Assembly: GCF_019049625.1 (NCBI RefSeq)
Contig: NZ_JAFMOY010000133.1
Location: 1 to 64,000, forward strand
Length of the DNA stretch: 64,000 nt
Source of the DNA: Rahnella ecdela
GTDB lineage: Bacteria; Pseudomonadota; Gammaproteobacteria; Enterobacterales; Enterobacteriaceae
Direction of reading: 5' to 3'
Shown here: piece after piece, positions 38,455 to 47,241 of the stretch
Numbering within the stretch: the stretch's first letter is position 1
Layout: each line of letters opens with the position of its first letter
Notes under the pieces: model-generated
Databases searched by the model: none
What the model was told of the DNA's origin: nothing
Seen by the model: the letters and a program-made list of their open reading frames with translations, nothing else
Made by a program: the position numbers and the translations under genes

Positions 38455-39393
38455 ATGGATAATAAAGATAGCAGTGCCAGTTTGAATAAACTTCGCAGCC
38501 TTGATCTTAATTTGCTGACTATTTTTGAAGCGGTTTACCTCAATAAAGGCATTGTACATGCGGCGAATGCACTCAATCTGACACCCTCTTCTGTCAGTCA
38601 GTCGATTCAAAAACTTCGTAATATTTTCCCCGACCCGTTATTTATTCGCGACGGACAAGGGATCAGCCCGACTGCCTACGCCACCAATCTGCACAAACAT
38701 ATCAGTCAGGGCTTCAGCTCCATCCTTACCGGTCTCGATTTCACCAGCGATAATGACAAATCCCGCGTGCTGACCATCAGTTGCTACCCGTTTATCGCGC
38801 AAATCACCTTTCCGCTGATCCTCAGTGAACTTGAGAAAATCAACAGCCACTACATTCTGCAACACGTGCCTCTTACCGACGCGGAAGATACGCTGATCCA
38901 GCATCGTGCAGATTTAGTCATTGATATCAGCCCGCAGTTTAACCGGTCAATAAACAGCATCCGGCTGATGTCAGATAAAACCGTGTTTGTCTGCCGGCAA
39001 AATCATCCGACCATCGACAAAACCCTAAGCCAGGAACAGGCCGCCAGCCAGCAGTTCGCCAGCGTGGTGACCAGTATTGGGGATTTAAAACGAATGCAGT
39101 TTGAAATAAGCGAGGCATTACCGGAACGCTTTGTCGCCTTCGCCAGTTTTAACGCCATTAATGTGCTTTCGATGGTCGCCGGTACTGATTTGCTGGCAGT
39201 TCTGCCGGAACGAATGGTCGATATTTTCATTCCCGCTTTTCCGGTTCAAAAGTTGCAATGTGAAATTCCGGTGCAGCCCTACGACATCCTGATGCTGTAT
39301 AACAAGTCAGCTAAAAACGATAAAACGCTCAGCAGAATTATTAATGTGATCGGTGAGGCCTTCGTAAGACAGGAAGCGGCGTCAAAGGGATAA
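38455..39393 (+). CDS. ybeF: LysR-family regulator, YbeF-like
   Basis: This 312-residue LysR-type regulator has the winged helix-turn-helix at about residues 18-75 (LNLLTIFEAVYLNKGIVHAA and TPSSVSQSIQKL) and an effector-binding domain after it. E. coli has the related YbeF between lipB and lipA in the same orientation, and the N-termini are strongly alike (RNIDLNLLTIFEAVY in E. coli). The effector and targets are unknown to me. Its position between two lipoate genes is conserved, but I see no direct evidence that it controls them. Confidence 0.85.
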   Translation: MDNKDSSASLNKLRSLDLNLLTIFEAVYLNKGIVHAANALNLTPSSVSQSIQKLRNIFPDPLFIRDGQGISPTAYATNLHKHISQGFSSILTGLDFTSDNDKSRVLTISCYPFIAQITFPLILSELEKINSHYILQHVPLTDAEDTLIQHRADLVIDISPQFNRSINSIRLMSDKTVFVCRQNHPTIDKTLSQEQAASQQFASVVTSIGDLKRMQFEISEALPERFVAFASFNAINVLSMVAGTDLLAVLPERMVDIFIPAFPVQKLQCEIPVQPYDILMLYNKSAKNDKTLSRIINVIGEAFVRQEAASKG

Positions 39394-39573
39394 TTTTCCC
39401 CTTCCGGAAAAATATTTACACACCATTAACACCGGGAAACCGAACAAAACATTCGATTATAATTGCTCTATTTTTCAATAGTATAAATGCCTTTTAGATG
39501 TGATATTTTTATCATCACGCGGATTTCAGGTTAAAAAATTGCGGCATTTAGCACTTCCGGCCATGACGAAGGG

Positions 39574-39603
39574 CTGAACGAAGGGATGCTTCAATGATAT
39601 AAT
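39574..39603 (+). promoter_or_regulatory. Probable lipA promoter
   Basis: CTGAAC (39574-39579), an 18-base spacer and a perfect TATAAT (39598-39603) lie about 100 bases upstream of lipA in the 308-base ybeF-lipA spacer. The rest of the spacer is AT-rich with no other feature I can name. Confidence 0.5.
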
Positions 39604-39701
39604 TTCCGCATTATTTCTACTTTTTTTGATGAATCAGCCAGTTCATTGAATGTCCTGAAAAAACTCGGGTAACGAGTGACAAACCTGGAAGCTGCAAGAT
39701 T

Positions 39702-40667
39702 ATGAGTAAACCGATTCAGATGGAACGCGGCGTCAAATACCGCGATGCAGACAAGATGGCGTTAATCCCGGTGAAAACCGTGGTCAGTGACCGGCAGGAA
39801 ATGTTACGTAAGCCGGCATGGATGAAAATCAAATTACCTGCCGACTCAACGAAAATTCAGGGCATTAAATCAGCGCTGCGTAAGAACGGCCTGCATTCTG
39901 TCTGTGAAGAAGCGGCTTGTCCTAACCTTTCCGAATGCTTTAACCACGGCACCGCGACCTTCATGATCCTGGGCGCCATTTGTACCCGTCGCTGCCCGTT
40001 CTGCGATGTGGCACATGGTCGTCCGACCGCACCAGACACCAACGAGCCGGAAAAACTGGCGCAAACCATTTCTGATATGGGCCTGCGTTATGTGGTTATC
40101 ACTTCCGTTGACCGTGATGATCTGCGCGATGGCGGTGCTCAGCACTTTGCTGATTGCATCACTGCAATCCGTGCGAAAAACCCAACCATCAAAATCGAAA
40201 CGCTGGTACCGGATTTCCGTGGCCGTATGGATCGCGCTCTTGATATTCTCAACGCCAGCCCGCCGGATGTGTTTAACCACAATCTGGAAAACGTACCGCG
40301 CGTTTACCGTCAGGTTCGTCCTGGTGCGAACTACGAATGGTCACTGACTTTGCTGCAACGCTTTAAAGAAGCGCACCCGGAAATCCCAACCAAATCAGGT
40401 CTGATGGTGGGTCTGGGCGAAACGAACGAAGAAATTATCGAAGTGATGCGCGATCTGCGCCGCCACGGAGTGACCATGCTGACACTGGGCCAGTACTTAC
40501 AGCCAAGCCGTCACCATTTGCCCGTTCAGCGTTACGTGAGCCCGGAAGAATTCGATCAAATGAAAGAAGCGGCGATGGAAATGGGCTTCACCCATGCTGC
40601 CTGCGGTCCGTTTGTGCGTTCTTCTTATCACGCCGATCTGCAAGCCAAAGGCTTAGAAGTTAAATAA
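39702..40667 (+). CDS. lipA: Lipoyl synthase LipA
   Basis: This radical-SAM enzyme inserts two sulfurs into the octanoyl chains placed by LipB. It has 321 residues, equal to E. coli. The auxiliary cluster uses the cysteines of [12 protein letters not shown], and the radical-SAM cluster is CTRRCPFC. The C-terminal conserved Ser lies in FVRSSYHAD, where it ligates the auxiliary cluster. The ATG at 39702 gives [20 protein letters not shown] perfect 14-bp terminator follows. Confidence 0.97.
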   Translation: MSKPIQMERGVKYRDADKMALIPVKTVVSDRQEMLRKPAWMKIKLPADSTKIQGIKSALRKNGLHSVCEEAACPNLSECFNHGTATFMILGAICTRRCPFCDVAHGRPTAPDTNEPEKLAQTISDMGLRYVVITSVDRDDLRDGGAQHFADCITAIRAKNPTIKIETLVPDFRGRMDRALDILNASPPDVFNHNLENVPRVYRQVRPGANYEWSLTLLQRFKEAHPEIPTKSGLMVGLGETNEEIIEVMRDLRRHGVTMLTLGQYLQPSRHHLPVQRYVSPEEFDQMKEAAMEMGFTHAACGPFVRSSYHADLQAKGLEVK

Positions 40668-40728
40668 AGTCAGACGTAGCGCTCAGGGGCTGCGTTTTAA
40701 TATTTTGTTACTTTTTATCGCAGAAAAC

Positions 40729-40760
40729 AAAAAAGGTTGTTCGTGAGAACAACCTTTTTT
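40729..40760. terminator. Bidirectional rho-independent terminator between lipA and tatE
   Basis: A perfect 14-bp stem AAAAAAGGTTGTTC (40729-40742) with GAACAACCTTTTTT (40747-40760), loop GTGA, gives a T6 run in either direction. It serves lipA from the left and tatE from the right. Confidence 0.93.
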
Positions 40761-40789
40761 CATGCCAGGAAAACGTAACAGAGTCAGAC

Positions 40790-40996
40790 TTAGTCTTTAT
40801 GCTCTACGCGTTCAGCCGGTTTTTCTTCTGCTGTTTTTTCAGCAGCTGCCGGAGCCGGATCATCATTCATGGCTTTCTTAAAGCCACGCAGTGCTGCACC
40901 CAGGTCGCCGCCCAGAGAACGCAGTTTGCTGGTACCGAACAACAAAACGATCAGCACGCCGACCACCAACAATTTAGTAATACTTAGACCTTCCAT
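40790..40996 (-). CDS. tatE: Sec-independent translocase subunit TatE
   Basis: TatE is a TatA-like subunit of the twin-arginine protein export channel. It has 68 residues (E. coli 67). A single membrane helix spans residues 7-21 (TKLLVVGVLIVLLFG), followed by the conserved amphipathic helix FGTSKLRSLGGDLGAALRGF and an acidic, Ala-rich tail. The stand-alone location after lipA and the N-terminus ISITKLL-like pattern distinguish it from tatA of the tatABC operon. It is convergent with lipA. Confidence 0.93.
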   Translation of the reverse strand: MEGLSITKLLVVGVLIVLLFGTSKLRSLGGDLGAALRGFKKAMNDDPAPAAAEKTAEEKPAERVEHKD

Positions 40997-41115
40997 ACAT
41001 ACCTTCTTTACACTGAGTGCCGGAAAACAGCAGTGACAATTTGTCGCTATTAACGGCCATTCGCGACGTTAATACAACCCGAAAATGTAACAGAACGGAT
41101 CCAGAACTGTGCGCA

Positions 41116-41161
41116 TTATGACCATAGTGAGCTATTATGAGCGTGAATAGCCTGGTCATAA
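41116..41161. repeat. 46-base imperfect palindrome in the tatE-dgc spacer
   Basis: TTATGACCA (41116-41124) pairs with TGGTCATAA (41153-41161). Nested inside, GCTATT (41131-41136) pairs with AATAGC (41146-41151). Fifteen base pairs form around an 8-9-nt loop with one asymmetric bulge. It has no T-tract on either strand and lies upstream of both divergent genes, so it is not an obvious terminator. Its function is unknown. Confidence 0.6.
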
Positions 41162-41253
41162 AGTAATTCTGTCTTTATTTACAGCAAAACGACTTCGTCT
41201 TTGATTTCGACCCGTTTTATCAACCCGGGTTTGCTAACCCTTAATGAGAACCG

Positions 41254-42318
41254 ATGCCGAAAAAGCTTCATACGACTCTGGTTAACGATACTCATCATTC
41301 CGGACTGCGTTTTGCGAAACGGACTTACCTGCCCCGCATTGTCGGACTGGGAACAGGATGTTTTTGTGTCGGCTCGGTGATGATTGAACATTCAACGTCC
41401 GGCTGGCTGTGGCTTTTACTGTTTTTCAACGGATTTATCTGGCCGCATCTTGCCTACTGGAAAGCAAAAAAATCGGCGACACCATTTAAAAGCGAAATTC
41501 ATAACCTGCAGATTGACGCGATTTTCGGCGGCATCTGGATAGCCGTGATGGGATTCAACGCCCTGCCCTCGGCGACCATTTTCGCCATGATGGGCATGAA
41601 TAATATCTCGGCAGGCGGCAAAACCTTATTCTCTCGTTGCGTTATCGCGCAGATTACCGTTGCGCTGGCATTACTGTGGATAGCGAAGCTGCCTTTCCTG
41701 CCCGAAACCTCACCGTTCCAGCTTTATCTTTGTTTGCCGATGATCATGATTTACCCGATTTTCCTCGGTAATGTCACATACAGGACATCGAGAAAACTCG
41801 CCGAACACAAACAGGCGATTATGCAGATAAGCGTGCGGGATGGTCTGACAGGGCTTTATAACCGCCGACACTGGGAATCGCTGCTGCAAACTGAACTGGA
41901 GAGTTTTCGACGCTACCGGCACAAAACCACGCTGGTGCTGATTGATATCGACCACTTCAAGAGCATCAACGATAACTACGGCCACAGCGTTGGCGATCAG
42001 GCCATTATTTTGCTGGCTCAGGAACTACAACAAACCATGCGCACCGCGGATATTATCGGACGTTTCGGTGGAGATGAATTTGCGGCGATTTTACCGCACA
42101 GCACCAAACTTCAGGCGAAACGGGCGACCGAGCGGCTGCAAAGCCGCCTGGCCAACAGCCTGTTTCCGCATCATCCCGAATTACTGATCCACATCAGCGC
42201 AGGTATAGCCGAATGCGATGATGCGCAGGAAACGCCGACACACTGGCTGAATGCCGCTGATAATGCCCTGTACATCGCGAAGAAAAACGGGCGGAACCGG
42301 GTCGAGATTGCCGATTAG
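41254..42318 (+). CDS. MASE2-GGDEF diguanylate cyclase
   Basis: This 354-residue membrane protein should make cyclic di-GMP. The N-terminal half is a MASE2-type membrane sensor (about residues 25-175) with hydrophobic helices and the typical FNGFIWPHLAYW segment, as in AdrA/DgcC. The C-terminal GGDEF domain has the active site GGDEF at 272-276 and metal-binding acids in LIDIDHFKSIND. The product-inhibition I-site RxxD is present as RTAD at 263-266, so feedback control is expected. It is a single gene inserted, relative to E. coli, between tatE and the ybeM region. A second MASE2-like GGDEF gene at 58.3 kb lacks the I-site. Confidence 0.9.
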   Translation: MPKKLHTTLVNDTHHSGLRFAKRTYLPRIVGLGTGCFCVGSVMIEHSTSGWLWLLLFFNGFIWPHLAYWKAKKSATPFKSEIHNLQIDAIFGGIWIAVMGFNALPSATIFAMMGMNNISAGGKTLFSRCVIAQITVALALLWIAKLPFLPETSPFQLYLCLPMIMIYPIFLGNVTYRTSRKLAEHKQAIMQISVRDGLTGLYNRRHWESLLQTELESFRRYRHKTTLVLIDIDHFKSINDNYGHSVGDQAIILLAQELQQTMRTADIIGRFGGDEFAAILPHSTKLQAKRATERLQSRLANSLFPHHPELLIHISAGIAECDDAQETPTHWLNAADNALYIAKKNGRNRVEIAD

Positions 42319-42350
42319 AACTAACGCTTTCCCGGTTTCAACCCGTAATT

Positions 42351-43148
42351 TCAGATGAAGCGGCTGAGGAAAGCCTGCGTGCGCGGATGCTGAGGATTGA
42401 CCAGCACCTCATCCGCCGCGCCCTGCTCCACTACCACTCCACGATCCATAAACACCACACGATCCGCCGCTTCTTTTGCAAAACCAATTTCATGGGTGAC
42501 GACAATCATCGTCAGTCCTTGCTGCGCCAGATCCCGCATGGTGGCTAATACTTCGCCTACCAGTTCCGGATCCAGTGCGGAAGTCGGCTCATCAAACAAC
42601 ATCAGCTTAGGTTTCACCGCCAGCGCACGGGCAATCGCCACACGCTGTTGTTGTCCACCGGAAAGATGACGCGGATACGCATCCGCCTTATCGCTCAGGC
42701 CGACTTTTTGCAGCAATTCGCGGGCGTACTTCTCGGCTTCCTGACGGCTTTCTTTATGCACGCCGACCGGAGCTTCAATAATGTTTTGCAGCACGGTCAT
42801 GTGCGGATAAAGATTGAATTGCTGAAACACCATGCCGATATCCCGGCGCTGGCGCGCAATGGCCCGTTCTGACAATTTGTGCAAACGGTCGCCGCGCAGC
42901 TCATAACCAATCTGCTCACCGCCCACCATAATAGAGCCGCGATCGATATCTTCCAGATGATTGATGCAGCGCAGGAAGGTCGATTTACCTGAGCCGGAGG
43001 GCCCGAGGATCACCACCACTTCGCTGGGTTTCACATCCAGATCAATCCCTTTCAGCACTTCATTATCGCCGTAACTTTTATGCACGTTTCGGGCGGTTAC
43101 CAGTGATGCCGGTTCGGATGACGGAGTGCCGGAGGGTATTTGACTCAT
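42351..43148 (-). CDS. Polar amino-acid ABC transporter, ATPase subunit
   Basis: This 265-residue ATPase belongs to the HisP/GlnQ group that powers polar amino-acid uptake. Walker [11 protein letters not shown]-loop FQQFNLYPH, signature LSGGQQQR, Walker [13 protein letters not shown] and H-loop VVTHEIGF are all present. It has a roughly 18-residue Ser/Pro-rich N-terminal extension before the first strand. Its start overlaps the stop of the permease gene by four bases (ATGA). It is the last gene of the three-gene transporter operon 45.03 to 42.35 kb. The substrate cannot be told from the ATPase. Confidence 0.92.
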   Translation of the reverse strand: MSQIPSGTPSSEPASLVTARNVHKSYGDNEVLKGIDLDVKPSEVVVILGPSGSGKSTFLRCINHLEDIDRGSIMVGGEQIGYELRGDRLHKLSERAIARQRRDIGMVFQQFNLYPHMTVLQNIIEAPVGVHKESRQEAEKYARELLQKVGLSDKADAYPRHLSGGQQQRVAIARALAVKPKLMLFDEPTSALDPELVGEVLATMRDLAQQGLTMIVVTHEIGFAKEAADRVVFMDRGVVVEQGAADEVLVNPQHPRTQAFLSRFI

Positions 43149-44128
43149 AAGTCCTCCTTGCGGGCCAGGCCCGGCGAGTTAATGATTGGCGCGGTTTTTT
43201 GTTCCGCAATGTTCTGACGTCGTTTGGCGTTAGGCAACGTCCGGCGTGTGCCACGGGAATAATAGCGTTCAATCGCGGACTGACCGAGGTTAAGCAACGA
43301 CGTGATAAACAGATACCAGATCACCGCCACCATCAGCATCGGCACTACTTCAAAGGTACGGTTGTAGATGGTTTGCACCGAATATAACAAGTCGCCCATA
43401 GCGATAACGCTGACCAGCGACGTCGCTTTAATCATGCTGATCAGCTGATTGCCGGTCGGAGGAATGATCGAACGCATCGCCTGCGGAATGATAATCCGGC
43501 GCAGCGCGCGACCGCGGCTCATGCCAAATGCCTGCGCGGTTTCGCCCTGACCGTTATCGACCGACAGCAAACCGGCCCGAATGATTTCCGCCATATACGC
43601 CGCTTCATTCAGCGCCAGACCCGCAATCGCCGCCGTCAGTGGTGTGATCAGATCATTAGTATTCCAGCTCAAATATTGCGGGCCAAACGGGATACCGATC
43701 ACCACCCGCGGGAACAGCGTCGACATGTTGTACCAGAATAACAATTGCACCAGCAGCGGCGTACCGCGAAAGAACCAGATATACAATCCTGCTAATCTTC
43801 GCAGCAACATGCTGTCAGACAAACGGGCAATCGCCAGCATCAGGCCGATGAACACACCGAGCACCATCGAGACCAAAGTAAGGCCGAGCGTCACACCCAG
43901 ACCTTTGATCACCGAGCCTTCGGTAAACCACTGCGCCACCACGTGCCATTCGAAATTGGGATTGTGGGACACCGCCCAGAGAACATCAGCGGCAATCAGC
44001 AGCACAACTATCCAGGCAATCCAGCGGCCGTAATTACGCGGTGCATGGGAGAACTCAACGTTACGACGTGGATCCTGCGTATAGTCGTCCTTGACTGCCG
44101 GCTTAGAACTATACGTTTTATCAGTCAT
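43145..44128 (-). CDS. Polar amino-acid ABC transporter, permease subunit
   Basis: This 327-residue permease of the His/Glu/Gln type is longer than usual (about 220-250) because of a charged cytoplasmic N-terminal extension (about residues 1-32) and a basic C-terminal tail (about 285-327). The EAA loop ([20 protein letters not shown]) sits in the last third. A single permease gene suggests a homodimer, unlike the GltJ/GltK pair in this window. It overlaps its neighbours by four bases on both sides, so the three proteins are likely translationally coupled. Confidence 0.9.
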   Translation of the reverse strand: MTDKTYSSKPAVKDDYTQDPRRNVEFSHAPRNYGRWIAWIVVLLIAADVLWAVSHNPNFEWHVVAQWFTEGSVIKGLGVTLGLTLVSMVLGVFIGLMLAIARLSDSMLLRRLAGLYIWFFRGTPLLVQLLFWYNMSTLFPRVVIGIPFGPQYLSWNTNDLITPLTAAIAGLALNEAAYMAEIIRAGLLSVDNGQGETAQAFGMSRGRALRRIIIPQAMRSIIPPTGNQLISMIKATSLVSVIAMGDLLYSVQTIYNRTFEVVPMLMVAVIWYLFITSLLNLGQSAIERYYSRGTRRTLPNAKRRQNIAEQKTAPIINSPGLARKEDL

Positions 44129-45033
44129 TTAGCCTGCGCCTTTGCCAGGTTGATGCCCGGTGCCGGGATCATATTGCCTTCCAGCCCCCATTTTTTCATG
44201 ATGATGCCGTACGTGCCGTTATCGAACAGTTTCTGATAACCGGCAAGGATCGCGTCACGTACCGGAGAATCTTTAGCAACCACGGTGCCCTGGAAGATAT
44301 CGCCGAAACCATTAGATTTGCCGGTGCCGGTCAGTTCAAGCTGACCATTGGCTTTTTCCACGAAGTACGTCAGCGGGGCCTGAGAAGAGAAGAATGCGTC
44401 GGAACGGTTTGAGCGCACGGCCAGAATGGACGTCGGCTGATCGCTGAAAGATTGCACAGTCACTGCCGGTTTACCGTCTTTCACGCACACATCCGATTGC
44501 TTGCGGATAACCTGTTCAGCTGACCCGCCTGCCATGACGGCAATACGTTTACCGCAGGTGTCATCGAGAGAATTGATTTTTTCCGGGTTGCCTTTACGCA
44601 CACCAAACACCACGTACTCTTTCACAAAATCGATAAAATCATTTTTTGCCTGACGATCAGGATAATCACCAATTGGGCCGATGCCCATCTGGTAGCGCCC
44701 TGCCGCCATCCCGCTGAGGATGCCAGATAATCCACTCACGGAAGCATGTTCAATTTTTACGCCTAATACTTCGGCCAATGCGTGTGCCAGATCAGCGCTT
44801 GCGCCGTCCAGACCATTTGCGCCGGTGACGATTTCATAAGGAGGGAATGATCCGTTATTTACCGACGTCATCACGCCAGACTTTTGAATATCCGCAGGCA
44901 ATTTAGCGTGGATCGCCGGATCCATCGTCTGTGTCGGAATTGTCACATTTTCAGCAGCAAAGGCATTCATGGAAGATACGGAAAGTAATGCAGCAGTCAG
45001 AGCAGCAGCCTGACGTAATTTTTTTGCCATCAT
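44125..45033 (-). CDS. Polar amino-acid ABC transporter, periplasmic binding protein
   Basis: This 302-residue family-3 solute-binding protein has a signal peptide (about residues 1-27, ending MNAFA) and a two-lobed binding fold. The first lobe contains SGVMTSVNNGSFPPYEIVTG and ASADLAHALAEVLG, typical of polar amino-acid binders. It is the first gene of the transporter operon, and the ATPase and permease follow with ATGA overlaps. Two adjacent ATG codons could start it. The ligand is unknown. The operon is followed downstream by the DGC gene and preceded by ybeM, an arrangement absent from E. coli K-12 as I recall it. Confidence 0.9.
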   Translation of the reverse strand: MMAKKLRQAAALTAALLSVSSMNAFAAENVTIPTQTMDPAIHAKLPADIQKSGVMTSVNNGSFPPYEIVTGANGLDGASADLAHALAEVLGVKIEHASVSGLSGILSGMAAGRYQMGIGPIGDYPDRQAKNDFIDFVKEYVVFGVRKGNPEKINSLDDTCGKRIAVMAGGSAEQVIRKQSDVCVKDGKPAVTVQSFSDQPTSILAVRSNRSDAFFSSQAPLTYFVEKANGQLELTGTGKSNGFGDIFQGTVVAKDSPVRDAILAGYQKLFDNGTYGIIMKKWGLEGNMIPAPGINLAKAQAK

Positions 45034-45235
45034 TCTCTTATTTCCTCTGTCGAAAAAGTCGGTCTGTGAGTTTATGAATGTTGTGTATTTATAGTGTGTG
45101 CCTTCCGTGGCGAGTTTCCGGGTGCTTCTTTTCGAAGCTTTTATTTTGCTAATTGTTTTAAAACAAACGCGTTCCCTGGTGAGGCGCGCGGTACTGCATG
45201 AAATCAGTCACTGCCGTTGAGGACCGGCAGCGAAA

Positions 45236-46030
45236 TCAGTCCTGGCGTAATTGCGGTAAACTAAAGCGGCGGTTTGCCAGTACCGGTAATACTTTGCGGG
45301 CATGCGCCAGACGATCTTTATCCAGTTCGGCAAAGACCAGCGCAGGGGCTTCTGCTGCGCGGGCAATGGCCACACCCAGCGGATCGACCACCATGCTGTT
45401 ACCGATATTGCGCTCTCCACACTCGCCCACCGCCACCATATAAGTGGTATTTTCCAGCGCGCGCGCCGTGACCAGCACTTCCCAGTGCATTTCTTTCAGC
45501 GGGCCTTTCACCCACGCGGCGGGCAGAACCAATACGTCTGCGCCGTCGAGCACCAGACGACGCGCCAGTTCCGGGAAACGCACGTCATAACAGGTCATCA
45601 GGCCGACGTTAAAACCCGCAACCTTGACCAGCGGCGGCACTTCATCGCCGGCGGTAACATTTTTTGATTCCTGCGAAGAGAACGCATCATAAAGATGCAG
45701 CTTCTGATATTCAGAGATAATTTCACCGTTACGGATTGAAATCAGAACGTTATAGGCACGACCGTCCGGTGCAGGCGTGTGCACACTCATCATGGTAGTC
45801 ATATGATTGCCACGACTGGCCGCCAGCAACTGGCTGACAAACGGACCGTCCAGAGGTTGTGCCGCTTTCAAAACCAGATCCGGATCGGTGATATCGCGCG
45901 CCAGAATGCCTTCCGGCAATACCAGCAGATCTGCGCCCGCTTCCAGCGATTTCGCCATCAGCGAAAGACAGGTTTCAACGTTCGCTTCCCATTCACGGGA
46001 AACGGCAAACTGACCTAGTGCAATTTTCAT
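45236..46030 (-). CDS. ybeM: Carbon-nitrogen hydrolase, YbeM/Nit1-like (deaminated-glutathione amidase type)
   Basis: This 264-residue nitrilase-superfamily amidase has the catalytic triad Glu (LVLPEGIL), Lys (EYQKLHLYD) and Cys (GLMTCYDVRFPEL). Nit1/YbeM enzymes repair deaminated glutathione by hydrolysing its amide bond. In E. coli ybeM lies between tatE and crcB, as here, although it is broken in K-12. The ATG at 46030 is chosen because GGGGAG lies five bases upstream and the product then begins MKIALGQFAV. The frame extends 11 codons further without a ribosome site. It sits 44 bases after the next gene on the same strand, so they may be co-transcribed. Confidence 0.83.
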   Translation of the reverse strand: MKIALGQFAVSREWEANVETCLSLMAKSLEAGADLLVLPEGILARDITDPDLVLKAAQPLDGPFVSQLLAASRGNHMTTMMSVHTPAPDGRAYNVLISIRNGEIISEYQKLHLYDAFSSQESKNVTAGDEVPPLVKVAGFNVGLMTCYDVRFPELARRLVLDGADVLVLPAAWVKGPLKEMHWEVLVTARALENTTYMVAVGECGERNIGNSMVVDPLGVAIARAAEAPALVFAELDKDRLAHARKVLPVLANRRFSLPQLRQD

Positions 46031-46074
46031 TTTTACTCCCCTGTCGCCTGATGGTTCAGGCAAATGGTTAGGTA

Positions 46075-47031
46075 TTATCGGGCAAAATGCGGGAACAAAT
46101 CCTGCGGCGTCAGACGCTTAGGCGTCAGTCCCTGCGCATGCAATTCCTGAGCGAAATCGTCGATCATTTTCTCGTTGGCGGCGTAACCGTTTGCATTCCA
46201 GTCCGCAGGTAAATCAACGACGGTGCGACGCAAATCGTCCAGCAACCACGGTGTGGTATCCGCATATTTGGCGCGCTTATCCATCCACAGCTGATAAGAA
46301 CGGTCGATGATTTCACTCAGCGCCTGTGGCAACCACGGATGCTCTTCAGCCAGCGCGGGTTTAATCGCCAGCAGGTGAATGCCGGGGATATAACCGACGC
46401 GGTTAAAATAGGCCAGTTCGGCGGCACGGAAATCCGGCTGGAACTGACGGAAACCGGAGTCAGGTTTGAAGAAACCGTCAGGCATGAAGGGCGTGAAAAT
46501 CGCGTCCAGCCAGCCTTCCTGCAACAATTCCATCATCGGGCGTTCTTCCGGCACCGCTTCAATACGACCTTCACGGCCAAAACCGGCCAGACGATCCACA
46601 ACCGGGTGCGCGGCAGTCAGACGACCGACATACCAGTTCGCATCTTCTATGCCCACACCTTCCAGCGCCAGTAGTGTACGGGTCCAGGTATTGCCAGAAT
46701 CCTGCCAGCCGGTCAGACCGATACGCTTGCCTGCCAACTGGGAAAGTTCAGTCAGCGGACTGTCTTCACGGGTGATAATGCAGCGCTGACGGAAACCACG
46801 CATCAGGAAATGCGGAATAGCCAGCAAATCAGATTCGCCCCGCGCACGCCCTTGCGCGTAACGACTGAAAGATACTTCGCCCGCATCGTATTTGTCGCTG
46901 GTGCCCAGATTATCGACCAGCGTACCCACGCGATCGATTTCAAGATTGAAACCTTCCGGTTTGAGGTCACCTAACGCCAGTGGCGTAAAATAATCCCAGT
47001 CACGAACCGCCAGCCTGATGGTAATCGTCAC
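46075..47031 (-). CDS. Binding-protein-fold protein, 4,5-dihydroxyphthalate decarboxylase-like
   Basis: This 318-residue cytoplasmic protein is related to the family annotated as 4,5-dihydroxyphthalate decarboxylase or NMT1/ABC-substrate-binding-like. Recognisable segments are RLAVRDWDYFTPL near the start, YDAGEVSFSRYA, and LAGKRIGLTGWQDSGNTWTR. I use the GTG at 47031, with AAGGGG six bases upstream. Earlier ATG codons add a tail without family likeness. No signal peptide is present, so it is either an enzyme or a non-exported binding protein. It is divergent from a MocR-type regulator and upstream of ybeM. The substrate is unknown, and the phthalate label should not be taken literally. Confidence 0.75.
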   Translation of the reverse strand: MTITIRLAVRDWDYFTPLALGDLKPEGFNLEIDRVGTLVDNLGTSDKYDAGEVSFSRYAQGRARGESDLLAIPHFLMRGFRQRCIITREDSPLTELSQLAGKRIGLTGWQDSGNTWTRTLLALEGVGIEDANWYVGRLTAAHPVVDRLAGFGREGRIEAVPEERPMMELLQEGWLDAIFTPFMPDGFFKPDSGFRQFQPDFRAAELAYFNRVGYIPGIHLLAIKPALAEEHPWLPQALSEIIDRSYQLWMDKRAKYADTTPWLLDDLRRTVVDLPADWNANGYAANEKMIDDFAQELHAQGLTPKRLTPQDLFPHFAR

Positions 47032-47241
47032 ATCTGTCCCCTTAAGTGTCAGCATGGTTGATATGCAGAAAAACAACTGTGCGTTTACAAACTTTCCGGC
47101 AAACACACCAAATTCTTTTACGAAGGAGACCCACATCATCGCAATGTGATTATTTTATCGCCTCCGCTGGCTAAGTTTGATACTAATGGCATAAATTAAT
47201 ATGTACAATAGATTCTTTGTTACTGAACAAAAGGCGAGAAA

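Noticed and set aside
45198-45667. Plus-strand frames opposite the start of ybeM
   Set aside because: They lie on the antisense strand of a motif-complete amidase gene and lack ribosome sites.
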